Part shown: piece by piece, positions 7,115 to 15,674 of the stretch
Numbering within the stretch: the stretch's first letter is position 1
Layout of the letters: each line of letters opens with the position of its first letter
Source of the DNA: Acidovorax sp. FJL06
GTDB lineage: Bacteria > Pseudomonadota > Gammaproteobacteria > Burkholderiales > Burkholderiaceae_C
Direction: 5' to 3'
Assembly (NCBI RefSeq): GCF_003852545.1
Contig: NZ_QAJR01000018.1
Coordinates: 83,724-147,723 of the forward strand
DNA: 64,000 nucleotides
Made by a program: the position numbers and the translations under genes
The notes under the pieces: model-generated
What the model was told of the DNA's origin: nothing
Database searches by the model: none
What the model saw: the letters and a program-made list of their open reading frames with translations, nothing else

Positions 7115-8230
7115 ATGTACGTTGCCGTCAAGGGCGGGGAAACCGCCATCCTCAACAGCTACCGCCTGCTGGCCGAGCAGCGCCGGGGCGACACGGCGCA
7201 GGCCGAGCTGTCCGTGGCCCAGATCCGCGCGCAGCTCAAGCTGGCCGTGGACCGCGTGATGACCGAAGGCTCGGTCTACGACCCCGAGCTCGCGGCCCTG
7301 GCCATCAAGCAGGCGGCGGGCGACCTGGTCGAAGCCATCTTCCTGCTGCGCGCCTACCGCGCCACCTTGCCGCGCCTGGGCACCACCTTGCCGCTGGACA
7401 CCGCGCGCATGGCGCTCACCCGGCGCATCTCGGCCACCTTCAAGGACCTGCCCGGCGGCCAGGTGCTCGGCCCCACCTACGACTACACCCAGCGCCTGCT
7501 CGACTTCACGCTGCTGGCCCAGGGCGATGCACCGGCTGCAGCGGCCGTTGCCGCGCCGCTGGCCGATGCACCGGCGACCACGCCGCGCGTGGTCGACCTG
7601 CTCAACCAGGAGGGGCTGATCGAGACCCGCCCCGTGCCCCCGGGCGACCCGGCCCCGGCCGACCTCACGCGCGAGCCGCTGCGCTTTCCGGCCCACCGGG
7701 CCACGCGCCTGCAGAACCTGGCACGCGGCGACGAGGGCTTTCTGCTGGCCATGGCGTATTCCACGCAGCGCGGCTATGCGCACTCGCACCCCTTCGTGGG
7801 CGAGCTGCGCCTGGGCACGGTGGCGGTGGAGGTCGTGCCCGAGGAACTGGGTTTTGCCATCTCCATCGGCGACATGGAAATCACCGAGTGCGAGATGGTC
7901 AACCAGTTCGCGGGCAGCAAGCTCCAGCCGCCGCAGTTCACGCGCGGCTACGGCCTGGCCTTCGGCCACAGCGAGCGCAAGGCCATGGCCATGAGCCTGG
8001 TGGACCGCGCCCTGCGCGCCGACGAGCTGGGTGAGCCGGTGGAGTCGCCCGCGCAGATGCAGGAGTTCGTGCTCTCGCACAGTGACAGCCTGGAAGCCTC
8101 GGGCTTCGTGCAGCACCTGAAGCTGCCGCACTACGTGGACTTCCAGTCCGAGCTGGAGCTGGTGCGCCGCATGCGCGCCACTGCGGCGGCCAACCCCTCC
8201 GAAGAAACCACCCTGGGAGACGACGCATGA
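7115..8230 (+). CDS. phnI: C-P lyase subunit PhnI
   Basis: A 371-residue subunit of the core complex. With PhnG, H and L it carries out the nucleophilic attack that replaces the adenine of MgATP by alkylphosphonate, giving ribose 1-phosphonate 5-triphosphate. Seen: MYVAVKGGETAI at the start, TEGSVYDPELAALAIKQAAGD, DLLNQEGLIE and GYAHSHPFVGELR, all family-typical, with SIGDMEITECEMVNQF near the end. The histidine-containing AHSHPF probably belongs to the active region. The frame is open far upstream, but the ATG at 7115 gives the normal length and the conserved first residues. The stop overlaps phnJ by four bases. Confidence 0.93.
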   Translation: MYVAVKGGETAILNSYRLLAEQRRGDTAQAELSVAQIRAQLKLAVDRVMTEGSVYDPELAALAIKQAAGDLVEAIFLLRAYRATLPRLGTTLPLDTARMALTRRISATFKDLPGGQVLGPTYDYTQRLLDFTLLAQGDAPAAAAVAAPLADAPATTPRVVDLLNQEGLIETRPVPPGDPAPADLTREPLRFPAHRATRLQNLARGDEGFLLAMAYSTQRGYAHSHPFVGELRLGTVAVEVVPEELGFAISIGDMEITECEMVNQFAGSKLQPPQFTRGYGLAFGHSERKAMAMSLVDRALRADELGEPVESPAQMQEFVLSHSDSLEASGFVQHLKLPHYVDFQSELELVRRMRATAAANPSEETTLGDDA

Positions 8231-9141
8231 ACGCGCCCCACGAGCCCGCGCTGATGGGCCTGCCCGCCGATGCCGCCCCCATCGACGGCCATTTCAACTT
8301 CGCCTACCTGGACGAGCGCACCAAGCGCATGATCCGCCGGGCCCTCCTCAAGGCCGTGGCCATCCCGGGCTACCAGGTGCCCTTCGGTTCGCGCGAGATG
8401 CCGCTGCCCTATGGCTGGGGCACGGGCGGCATCCAGGTCACGGCGGCCATCATCGGGCCGGACGACTGCCTCAAGGTCATCGACCAGGGCTCGGACGACA
8501 CGGTCAACGCGGTCAACATCCGCCGCTTCTTCGAGCGCACCACGGGCGTGGCCACCACCACGCGCACCACCGAGGCCACGCTGATCCAGACGCGCCACCG
8601 CATCCCCGAGACCCCGCTGGCCGAGGGCCAGGTCCTCGTCTACCAGGTGCCGGTGCCCGAGCCCATGCAGCGCCTGGAGCCGCGCGAGACCGAGACACGC
8701 ACCCTGCACGGCCTGGCCGAGTACGGGCTCATGCATGTCAAGCTCTACGAAGACATCGCGCGCTACGGCCACATCGCCACCACCTACGACTACCCGGTGC
8801 TGGTCAACGGCCGCTACGTGATGGCGCCGTCGCCCATCCCCAAGTTCGACAACCCCAAGATGCACATGAACCCCGCGCTGCAGCTCTTCGGCGCGGGCCG
8901 CGAAAAACGCATCTACGCCGTGCCGCCCTACACGCCGGTGGAAAGCCTGGGCTTCGAGGACCACCCCTTCGAGGTGCAGCGCTGGGACTGCGCCTGCGCG
9001 CTGTGCGGCGCCACGGACAGTTTCCTCGACGAGGTCATCACCGACGACCAGGGCACGCGCATGCACGTGTGCTCCGACTCCGACTACTGCCAGGAGCGCC
9101 AGGCTTCGGCGCAGGCCCCGGTGGCTGGGGAGGGCGCATGA
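8227..9141 (+). CDS. phnJ: Alpha-D-ribose 1-methylphosphonate 5-phosphate C-P lyase PhnJ
   Basis: A 304-residue radical SAM enzyme that cleaves the C-P bond, releasing the alkane and 5-phosphoribosyl 1,2-cyclic phosphate. Cysteines 257, 260, 282 and 288 have the spacing (3, 22, 6) of the four essential cysteines of E. coli PhnJ (241, 244, 266, 272). Three would hold the 4Fe-4S cluster, and Cys288 corresponds to the thiyl-radical cysteine. GTGGIQVTAAIIGPDDCLKV and FNFAYLDERTKR are also family-typical. An intact cysteine set argues for an active enzyme. The stop overlaps the GNAT gene start (ATGA, 9138-9141). Confidence 0.95.
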   Translation: MNAPHEPALMGLPADAAPIDGHFNFAYLDERTKRMIRRALLKAVAIPGYQVPFGSREMPLPYGWGTGGIQVTAAIIGPDDCLKVIDQGSDDTVNAVNIRRFFERTTGVATTTRTTEATLIQTRHRIPETPLAEGQVLVYQVPVPEPMQRLEPRETETRTLHGLAEYGLMHVKLYEDIARYGHIATTYDYPVLVNGRYVMAPSPIPKFDNPKMHMNPALQLFGAGREKRIYAVPPYTPVESLGFEDHPFEVQRWDCACALCGATDSFLDEVITDDQGTRMHVCSDSDYCQERQASAQAPVAGEGA

Positions 9142-9596
9142 GCACGGTGGTTCTGCGCGAGGCCACCGAGGCCGATCTCGAGGAGGTGCTGGCCCTGTAC
9201 CAGGGCATCGAGGACAGCCCCGAGCACGTGCTCACGCTGGACGAGGCGCGCGCCGTGCTGGCGCAGTTCCGCGCCTACCCGAGCTACCGGCTGTGGGTGG
9301 CCTGCGAGAGCACCGGGTCTGGTGCCGAGGTGGTCGGCACCTACACCCTGCTGGTCATGCACAACCTGGCCCACCGGGGGGCGCCTTCGGCCATCGTCGA
9401 AGACGTGGTAGTGGCCGCCGACCGCAAGGGCCAGGGCATTGGCCGCCAGATGATGGCCCACGCCGCGCAGCAGGCGCGCGAGGCGGGTTGCTACAAGCTG
9501 GCGCTCTCGTCCCACCGCAAGCGCACCGATGCGCATGCCTTCTACGAATCCCTGGGCTTAGCGCAGCACGGCCTGAGCTTTTCCATCGAACCTTGA
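9138..9596 (+). CDS. GNAT-family acetyltransferase within the C-P lyase operon
   Basis: A 152-residue GNAT protein. Motif A is visible as VEDVVVAADRKGQGIGRQMM, with the acetyl-CoA pyrophosphate loop RKGQGIG, followed by AHAFYESLGL as motif B. It begins inside the phnJ stop and ends five bases before phnK, so it is clearly part of the operon. In E. coli the operon carries PhnO, which N-acetylates aminoalkylphosphonates; this protein has similar length and context but is not obviously PhnO by sequence. An aminophosphonate-acetylating role is inference. The frame is open 135 bases upstream, but the overlap-coupled ATG is the better start. Confidence 0.8.
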   Translation: MSTVVLREATEADLEEVLALYQGIEDSPEHVLTLDEARAVLAQFRAYPSYRLWVACESTGSGAEVVGTYTLLVMHNLAHRGAPSAIVEDVVVAADRKGQGIGRQMMAHAAQQAREAGCYKLALSSHRKRTDAHAFYESLGLAQHGLSFSIEP

Positions 9597-9601
9597 TCGC
9601 C

Positions 9602-10393
9602 ATGGACGCCACCCTTTCTTCCCCTACCCCCCTGCTCAGCGTGCGCGGCATCGGCAAGCGCTATGGCCAGCGCGTCGCGCTGCAGGATGCCTCGTTCGAC
9701 CTGTGGCCCGGCGAGGTGCTGGCCGTGGTCGGCGAGTCCGGCTCGGGCAAGTCCACCCTGCTCAACGCCGTGGCCGCGCGCAGCCGGCCCGACGCGGGCA
9801 GCGTGCACTTCCAGGGCCGCGATGGCAGCCTGCAGGACGTGCTGGCCATGAGCGAGGCGCAGCAGCGCCTGCTGGCGCGCACCGACTGGGGCTTCGTGCA
9901 CCAGAACGCGGCCGACGGCCTGCGCATGGACGTGTCGGCCGGCGCCAATGTGGGCGAGCGCCTCATGGGCCTGGGCGAGCGCCACTACGGCCGCCTGCGC
10001 GCCACCGCCACTGAATGGCTGCAGCGCGTGGAGATCGATGCCGGCCGCATCGACGACGCGCCGCGCGCCTTCTCCGGCGGCATGCGCCAGCGCCTGCAGA
10101 TCGCGCGCAACCTGGTCACCCAGCCGCGCCTGGTGTTCATGGACGAGCCCACCTCGGGCCTCGACGTGTCGGTGCAGGCGCGCCTGTTGGACCTGCTGCG
10201 CCAGCTCACGCGGCAGATGCAGCTGGCCGCCATCGTCGTCACGCACGACCTGGCCGTGGCCCGCCTGCTGGCCCACCGCATGGTGGTGATGCAGCGCGGC
10301 CGCGTGGTCGAGTCGGGCCTCACCGACCAGGTGCTCGACGACCCGCAGCACCCCTACACCCAGCTCCTCGTTTCCTCGGTACTGCAACCATGA
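9602..10393 (+). CDS. phnK: C-P lyase ABC-type ATPase PhnK
   Basis: A 263-residue ABC-type ATPase that binds the C-P lyase core complex rather than a membrane permease. Seen: Walker A GESGSGKST, signature FSGGMRQRLQIARNL, Walker B VFMDEPTSGLDVSVQ and the switch histidine in VVTHDLAVARLLAHR, as in dipeptide-type transport ATPases to which PhnK is related. The C-terminal DPQHPYTQLLVSSVLQP matches that group. It lies between the GNAT gene and phnL, overlapping phnL by ATGA. In structural work on the E. coli complex, PhnK sits on PhnJ and is thought to drive opening for substrate exchange. Confidence 0.92.
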   Translation: MDATLSSPTPLLSVRGIGKRYGQRVALQDASFDLWPGEVLAVVGESGSGKSTLLNAVAARSRPDAGSVHFQGRDGSLQDVLAMSEAQQRLLARTDWGFVHQNAADGLRMDVSAGANVGERLMGLGERHYGRLRATATEWLQRVEIDAGRIDDAPRAFSGGMRQRLQIARNLVTQPRLVFMDEPTSGLDVSVQARLLDLLRQLTRQMQLAAIVVTHDLAVARLLAHRMVVMQRGRVVESGLTDQVLDDPQHPYTQLLVSSVLQP

Positions 10394-11118
10394 TGAACAC
10401 GCACGCACCTATCCTCGAACTCCAGGGCGTGGCCAAGCGCTTCACCCTGCACCACCAGAACGGCATCGAGCTGCCCGTGCTCGGCAATGTGGACCTTTCC
10501 GTCGGCCCCGGCGAATGTGTGGTGCTTGACGGCCCCTCGGGCATGGGCAAGAGCACGCTGCTCAAGCTGATCTACGCCAACTACCGCGCCAACGCGGGCC
10601 GCATCACGGTGCAGCCGGCCGGCGGCCCCGCCGTGGACGTGACCCGGGCCACCCCGCGCGAGCTGGTGCAGCTGCGCCGCGACACCGTGGGCTACGTGAG
10701 CCAGTTCCTGCGCGTGATCCCCCGCGTGGGCGCGCTCGACGTGGTGGCCGAACCCCTGGCCGAAGACGCGGGCGACGACGCCCATGCACTGGAAGCCGCA
10801 CGCGAAACCGCCCGCCAGTGGCTCACCCGCCTGCGCATTCCCGAACGCCTGTGGCACCTGCCGCCCGCCACCTTCTCGGGCGGGGAGCAGCAGCGCATCA
10901 ACATCGCCCGCAACATGATCAAGCCCAAGCCCCTCTTGCTGCTCGACGAGCCCACCGCATCGCTCGACGCCGCCAACACCGGCACGGTGATCGCCATGGT
11001 CCGCGAGGCCGTGGCGCGTGGCGCCGCGCTGGTCGGCATCTTCCACGACGCGCACGTGGGCGCTGCCGTGGCCACGCGCCGCGTGAACGTGGCGGACTTC
11101 CGCAGGGTGGCCGCATGA
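10390..11118 (+). CDS. phnL: Ribose 1-phosphonate 5-triphosphate synthase ATPase subunit PhnL
   Basis: A 242-residue ABC-type ATPase of the C-P lyase system. Seen: Walker A GPSGMGKST, signature FSGGEQQRINIARNM, and Walker B LLLLDEPTASLD followed by the H-loop FHDAHVG. The Q-loop region GYVSQFLRVIPRV is characteristic of PhnL. It acts with PhnG, H and I in the first nucleophilic step and docks together with PhnK. The ATG at 10390 overlaps the phnK stop; the next codon is also ATG. The stop overlaps phnM (ATGA, 11115-11118). Confidence 0.92.
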   Translation: MMNTHAPILELQGVAKRFTLHHQNGIELPVLGNVDLSVGPGECVVLDGPSGMGKSTLLKLIYANYRANAGRITVQPAGGPAVDVTRATPRELVQLRRDTVGYVSQFLRVIPRVGALDVVAEPLAEDAGDDAHALEAARETARQWLTRLRIPERLWHLPPATFSGGEQQRINIARNMIKPKPLLLLDEPTASLDAANTGTVIAMVREAVARGAALVGIFHDAHVGAAVATRRVNVADFRRVAA

Positions 11119-12272
11119 GCGCGGCGGCGGTGTTTCACAACGCCCGCATGGTGCTGCCCGGCGAGGTGGTGCAGGGCTCGCTGTCGGTGCGGGACGGGCG
11201 CATCGACTCCTTGGCCTCGGGCGGCACGGCCGCGCTGCAGGGCATCGACCTGGGCGGCGACTACCTGCTGCCCGGCCTGGTGGAGGTGCACACCGACAAC
11301 TTCGAGCGCCACCTGATGCCGCGCCCCAAGGTGCAATGGGCCGAGATGCCTGCGCTGCTGGCGCACGACGCCGAGATCGCCGCCGCCGGCATCACCACCG
11401 TGCTGGACGCGCTGGGCGTGGGCGAGGCCGATGTGGACAGCCTGCGCGGCAGCGCCTGGAACCGCGTGCTCGACACCATCGACACCTGCACCGAGCGCAA
11501 CCTGCTGCGCGCCGACCATCACCTGCATGTGCGCTGCGAGCTGCCCGCGCCCAACACCATCGACCTGTTCGAGCCGTTCCACGGCCACCCGCGCCTGTCG
11601 CTGATCTCGCTGATGGACCACACCCCCGGCCAGCGCCAGTGGGAGGACATCGGGCAGGCGCGCACCTACTACACCGGCAAGAAGGGCTGGAGCGCCGAGA
11701 AGTTCGAGCGCCAGGTGGCGCACGCCGCCACCCTGCAGGCGCAGTACGCCGAGCCGCACCGCGCCTACTTCGTGGACTACTGCCGCACGCACGGCATCGC
11801 GCTGGCCAGCCACGACGACACCACGGTGGCGCACGTGGCGCAGGCCCATGCCGAGGGCGCGGGCATGTCGGAGTTTCCGACCACGCTGGCGGCGGCCCAG
11901 GCCGCGCACGCGCGCGGCCTGCTCACGGTGATGGGCGGGCCCAACGTGGTGCGCGGGGGCTCGCACTCGGGCAACGTGGCGGCGTCCGATCTGGCGCGCC
12001 AGGGTCTTCTGGACATCCTTTCGTCCGACTACGTGCCCGGCAGCCTGCTGAGCGCCGTGATGCGCCTGGTGCACGACGGCATCCTCACGCTGCCCGAGGC
12101 CGTGGCCACCGTCACGCGCAACCCGGCACGCGCCTCAGGCATGGCCGACCGCGGCGAGCTGGCCCCGGGCCTGCGCGCCGACCTGGTCCAGGTGCACATG
12201 GTCGATCTGCCCGGCGGCGCGCAGCAGGCCGTGGTGCGCGGTGTCTGGCGTGAAGGGCAGCGCGTGCTGTAG
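11115..12272 (+). CDS. phnM: Ribose 1-phosphonate 5-triphosphate diphosphatase PhnM
   Basis: A 385-residue amidohydrolase-fold enzyme that removes pyrophosphate from ribose 1-phosphonate 5-triphosphate to give the PhnJ substrate. Seen: LLPGLVEVHTDNFERHLMPR, where PhnM has H-x-D in place of the usual amidohydrolase H-x-H; SHDDTTVAHV; and the C-terminal SSDYVPGSLLSAV and GMADRGELAPGLRADLV typical of the superfamily. It closes the phnG-M unit. After it comes a 113-base gap with a second PhnF-type site before phnC, so the transporter can be expressed on its own. Confidence 0.93.
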   Translation: MSAAAVFHNARMVLPGEVVQGSLSVRDGRIDSLASGGTAALQGIDLGGDYLLPGLVEVHTDNFERHLMPRPKVQWAEMPALLAHDAEIAAAGITTVLDALGVGEADVDSLRGSAWNRVLDTIDTCTERNLLRADHHLHVRCELPAPNTIDLFEPFHGHPRLSLISLMDHTPGQRQWEDIGQARTYYTGKKGWSAEKFERQVAHAATLQAQYAEPHRAYFVDYCRTHGIALASHDDTTVAHVAQAHAEGAGMSEFPTTLAAAQAAHARGLLTVMGGPNVVRGGSHSGNVAASDLARQGLLDILSSDYVPGSLLSAVMRLVHDGILTLPEAVATVTRNPARASGMADRGELAPGLRADLVQVHMVDLPGGAQQAVVRGVWREGQRVL

Positions 12273-12353
12273 CTGCGCGCCCGCTTTCCGACGCTGACAC
12301 CCAAACTTCTCTCAACTGTCAAAGCCCTGTCACGTGGGACAACCACACTCCGG

Positions 12354-12368
12354 TTGTCTAGACGACTT
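12354..12368. promoter_or_regulatory. Probable second PhnF operator, upstream of phnC
   Basis: TTGTCTAGACGACTT contains the perfect palindrome GTCTAGAC and matches the phnF/phnG site (5913-5927) at 13 of 15 bases. It lies 17 bases before the phnC start codon, with a ribosome binding site CAGGAGG between. This suggests a separate PhnF-controlled promoter for phnCDE and the HD gene. Confidence 0.65.
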
Positions 12369-12385
12369 AACCCCAGGAGGCCGCC

Positions 12386-13246
12386 ATGACCGCCGCACTG
12401 CACATCCACCAACTGAACAAGCATTTCGCCAACGGCAAGCAGGCCCTGCGCGACATCAACCTCACCGTGCAGCGCGGCGAGATGGTGGCGCTGATCGGCG
12501 CCTCGGGCTCGGGCAAGTCCACCCTGCTGCGCCATGTGGCGGGCCTGGTGGTGGCCGATGCGGCGAGCGATTCGCGCATCGAGGTGGACGGCTGCTGCGT
12601 GCAGCAGGGCGGCCGCATCCACCGCGATATTCGCAAGGTGCGTTCGCAGGTGGGTTTTGTGTTCCAGCAGTTCAACCTGGTGGACCGCCTGCCCGTGCTG
12701 ATGAACGTGCTGGTGGGCCTGCTGCACCGCACGCCCTGGTGGCGCGGCTGGCTGCGCATGTTCAAGCCGCAGGAGCGTGCGCTGGCGCTCGAAGCGCTCA
12801 GCCGCGTGGGCATTGCCGAATGCCATGCGCAGCGTGCGTCCACGCTGTCGGGCGGGCAGCAGCAGCGCGCGGCCATTGCGCGCACGCTGGTGCAGGGCGC
12901 CAAGGTGGTGCTGGCCGACGAGCCCATTGCCTCGCTCGATCCCGAATCCTCGCGCAAGGTCATGGACATCCTGGCGCGCATCAATCGCGAGGACCGCTGC
13001 ACCGTCATTGTGTCGTTGCACCAGGTGGATGTGGCCATCAAGTACTGCCCGCGCGTGGTGGCCCTGCACCACGGGCAGGTGGTGTACGACGGCCCTTCGG
13101 CGGCCCTCACGCCCGCCCTGCTGCGGGGGCTGTATGGCGTGCAGGCTGACGAGATCCTGGCAGAGGCGCCGCCCCTTCACCCCGTGGCGGCGCCCGCTGC
13201 CGCGCCCGTGCCCCAGTGGGCGCCTGCGCTGGCCCAGGCCGCGTGA
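12386..13246 (+). CDS. phnC: Phosphonate ABC transporter ATPase PhnC
   Basis: A 286-residue ATPase of the phosphonate importer. Seen: Walker [11 protein letters not shown]-loop [14 protein letters not shown] (the latter typical of PhnC), signature [15 protein letters not shown], Walker [16 protein letters not shown] and the H-loop VSLHQVDVA. An Ala/Pro-rich tail follows residue 260. It heads the second phn unit, preceded by a good ribosome binding site. The gap to phnD is 44 bases. Confidence 0.93.
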   Translation: MTAALHIHQLNKHFANGKQALRDINLTVQRGEMVALIGASGSGKSTLLRHVAGLVVADAASDSRIEVDGCCVQQGGRIHRDIRKVRSQVGFVFQQFNLVDRLPVLMNVLVGLLHRTPWWRGWLRMFKPQERALALEALSRVGIAECHAQRASTLSGGQQQRAAIARTLVQGAKVVLADEPIASLDPESSRKVMDILARINREDRCTVIVSLHQVDVAIKYCPRVVALHHGQVVYDGPSAALTPALLRGLYGVQADEILAEAPPLHPVAAPAAAPVPQWAPALAQAA

Positions 13247-13290
13247 CGCGCCCCCCAGTTTTTTCCTTCACCCTTTCTGGAGTTCTTTCC

Positions 13291-14238
13291 ATGTTCAAGA
13301 AACTGTGCACCACCCTGGCCCTTGGCCTGGGCCTCGCCACGGGCGCGTTGGCCCAGGACATTAACTTCGGCATGATTTCGACCGAAGCCTCGCAGAACCT
13401 CAAGGCAGACTGGCAGCCCCTGCTGGACGACATGGCCAAGCAGACGGGCCTGAAGATCAACGCCTTCTTCGCCTCCGACTACGCCGGTCTCATCGAGGCC
13501 ATGCGCTTCAACAAGATGCAGGTCGCCTGGCTGGGCAACAAGTCGGCCATGGAGGCGGTGGACCGTGCCAATGGCGAAGTGTTTGCGCAGATGGTCAACG
13601 CCGACGGCACGCAGGGCTACTACTCGCACCTGATCGTGCACAAGGACAGCCCGCTGGCCACCTTGGACGATGTGCTCAAGAACGGCAAGTCGCTGAGCTT
13701 CGGCAACGGTGATCCCAACTCCACCTCGGGCTTCCTGGTGCCGGCCTACTACGCCTTTGCCCAGAACAAGATCGACGCCAAGACGCATTTCAAGATTGCG
13801 CGCAGCGCCAACCACGAGACCAATGCCCTGGCCGTGGCCAACAAGCAGGTCGATGTGGCCACCAACAACAGCGAAAACCTCGACAAGATCAAGGAACGCC
13901 AGCCCGAGAAGTTCAAGGACATCAAGATCGTCTGGACCTCGCCGCTGATCGCGCTCGACCCGCTGGTGATGCGCAAGGACCTGCCCGAGCCGCTGAAGGC
14001 CAAGATCAAGGACTTCTTTTACAACTACGCCAAGACCGATGCGCGCGAGAAGGAGATCGTGATGAAGATCTCCAAGCTCTCGGGCTTCAAGCCCTCGACC
14101 AACGCGCAGCTCACACCCATCCGTCAGCTCGACCTGTTCGGCAAGCGCAACAAGATCGAAGGCGACACCACGCTGGCCGACGCCGACAAGAAGACCCGCC
14201 TGGCCGAGATCGACCAGCAGCTGGCGTCGCTGAAGTAA
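13291..14238 (+). CDS. phnD: Phosphonate ABC transporter periplasmic binding protein PhnD
   Basis: A 315-residue periplasmic receptor for phosphonates. It has a signal peptide ([21 protein letters not shown], cleaved before Gln-Asp), then [22 protein letters not shown] and [11 protein letters not shown]. The phosphonate-binding signature is in [15 protein letters not shown]. The family usually binds 2-aminoethylphosphonate and related alkylphosphonates tightly. The start at 13291 follows a TTTCTGGAG ribosome binding site; an in-frame extension into the phnC tail was rejected because it would bury the signal peptide. Confidence 0.93.
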   Translation: MFKKLCTTLALGLGLATGALAQDINFGMISTEASQNLKADWQPLLDDMAKQTGLKINAFFASDYAGLIEAMRFNKMQVAWLGNKSAMEAVDRANGEVFAQMVNADGTQGYYSHLIVHKDSPLATLDDVLKNGKSLSFGNGDPNSTSGFLVPAYYAFAQNKIDAKTHFKIARSANHETNALAVANKQVDVATNNSENLDKIKERQPEKFKDIKIVWTSPLIALDPLVMRKDLPEPLKAKIKDFFYNYAKTDAREKEIVMKISKLSGFKPSTNAQLTPIRQLDLFGKRNKIEGDTTLADADKKTRLAEIDQQLASLK

Positions 14239-14263
14239 GCAACGCAGCCGGCCAGTACCCACC

Positions 14264-15070
14264 ATGTCTTCCGCATTGACTCCTTCGCTCGCGACCCTGG
14301 CGGGCACCACAGCGCCCAAGCGCAGCCTCGCCTGGTATCTCTCCTGGGGCATCCTGCTGGTGGTGCTGGCCGCATCCTGGAAGGGCGCCGACATGCGCCC
14401 CCTCGACCTCGTCCGCGATTCGGGCAACATGGCTCAGTACGCGGCCGAGTTCTTCCCGCCCAACTTTGCGCAGTGGCGCATCTATGTGCAGGAGATGCTG
14501 GTCACGCTGCAGATCGCCTTGTGGGGCACGGCGCTGGCGGTGGTCACGGCCATTCCGCTGGCGCTGCTGGCCTCGTCCAACATCGCGCCCTGGTGGGTCA
14601 ACCAGCCGGTGCGCCGCGTGCTCGACGCCTGCCGCGCCATCAACGAGATGGTGTTCGCCATGCTCTTTGTGGTGGCCGTGGGCCTGGGGCCTTTTGCCGG
14701 CGTGCTGGCGCTGTGGATCCACACCACGGGCACGCTGGCCAAGCTGTTCTCCGAGGCGGTCGAGGCCATCGACCCGCAGCCCGTAGAAGGCATCCGCTCC
14801 ACCGGCGCGAGTGCGCTGCACGAAATCATCTACGGCGTGATCCCGCAGGTGATGCCGCTGTGGATCTCGTACACGCTGTACCGCTTCGAGGCCAATGTGC
14901 GCTCGGCCTCGGTGGTGGGCATGGTGGGCGCGGGCGGCATCGGCGTGGTGCTGTGGGAGATCATCCGGGGCTTCCAGTACGCCGAAACCTGTGCGGTGAT
15001 GCTGATCATCGTGGTCACGGTGAGCGCCATCGACCTGGTGTCGGCGCGCATCCGCAAGGCCCTGGTCTGA
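14264..15070 (+). CDS. phnE: Phosphonate ABC transporter permease PhnE
   Basis: A 268-residue inner-membrane permease with about six predicted transmembrane helices: [18 protein letters not shown] near the start, [20 protein letters not shown], and the C-terminal [19 protein letters not shown]. The EAA-type loop contacting PhnC is visible as [17 protein letters not shown]. It matches PhnE in length and in the [15 protein letters not shown] start of the binding-protein-dependent transport domain. Downstream, the HD gene starts 13 bases later and is probably co-transcribed. Confidence 0.93.
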   Translation: MSSALTPSLATLAGTTAPKRSLAWYLSWGILLVVLAASWKGADMRPLDLVRDSGNMAQYAAEFFPPNFAQWRIYVQEMLVTLQIALWGTALAVVTAIPLALLASSNIAPWWVNQPVRRVLDACRAINEMVFAMLFVVAVGLGPFAGVLALWIHTTGTLAKLFSEAVEAIDPQPVEGIRSTGASALHEIIYGVIPQVMPLWISYTLYRFEANVRSASVVGMVGAGGIGVVLWEIIRGFQYAETCAVMLIIVVTVSAIDLVSARIRKALV

Positions 15071-15083
15071 CAAGGGGCGCACC

Positions 15084-15647
15084 GTGGCACTGAACCTTGA
15101 AGACATCGGCCACCTGTTGACCGCCCGAGGTGTCCACCAGTATGGGCGCGAGGCGGTCAGTCAGCTGGAACATGCGCTGCAATGCGCCCGGTGGGCCGAG
15201 AAATCCGGCGAAACGGCGGCCACGGTGGTGGCGGCCCTGCTGCATGACCTGGGGCATTTGCTGGCCCCGGGCGGCGACGCCACCGAGCGGGACGACCTGC
15301 ACCAGTACCTGGCCATTCCGTTCCTGCGCGGCCTGCTGCCCGATGCGGTGCTAGAACCCATCCGCCTGCATGTGGATGCCAAGCGCTACCTGTGCACCAT
15401 GGAGCCGGGGTACTGGGAGACGCTCTCGCCCGCATCGCAGCACAGCCTGGCCTTGCAGGGCGGGCCCTTCACGCCCAAAGAGGCCATGCAGTTTGCCGCC
15501 CAGCCGTTTGCACAGGAGGCCATCCGCTTGCGCCGCTATGACGACCATGCCAAGGTGCCAGGCCTGGCGACGCCGCCGCTCGCCCATTACATGGCCCTGG
15601 TCGTGGATCTGGCGCGGGAGCGGGAGGGCCTGCTGGCGGCGCACTGA
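15084..15647 (+). CDS. PhnZ-like HD-domain mixed-valent diiron oxygenase family protein
   Basis: A 187-residue HD-fold protein of the family linked to phosphonate degradation operons. Its metal-site pattern fits PhnZ rather than a phosphohydrolase: Tyr20 and Glu23 (the gating pair, Tyr24/Glu27 in PhnZ), His30, His54-Asp55, His58, a further His near 73, His96 and Asp153/154. Spacing differs from PhnZ by a near-constant offset of about four residues. PhnZ cleaves the C-P bond of 2-amino-1-hydroxyethylphosphonate oxidatively, and the related TmpB acts on the trimethylammonium analogue. The hydroxylase partner (PhnY or TmpA) is not in the window. The gene is the last of the phnCDE unit. GTG/TTG-type alternatives are possible but the start at 15084 fits length. 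Confidence 0.8.
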   Translation: MALNLEDIGHLLTARGVHQYGREAVSQLEHALQCARWAEKSGETAATVVAALLHDLGHLLAPGGDATERDDLHQYLAIPFLRGLLPDAVLEPIRLHVDAKRYLCTMEPGYWETLSPASQHSLALQGGPFTPKEAMQFAAQPFAQEAIRLRRYDDHAKVPGLATPPLAHYMALVVDLAREREGLLAAH

Positions 15648-15674
15648 CGGCTGTGCGGCGTTGGGGTGCCTGGT

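Noticed and set aside
12321-12345. TGTC-ACGTGG-GACA inverted repeat in the phnC upstream region as a second operator type
   Set aside because: Short, found once, and not shared with the phnF/phnG gap; may be chance.
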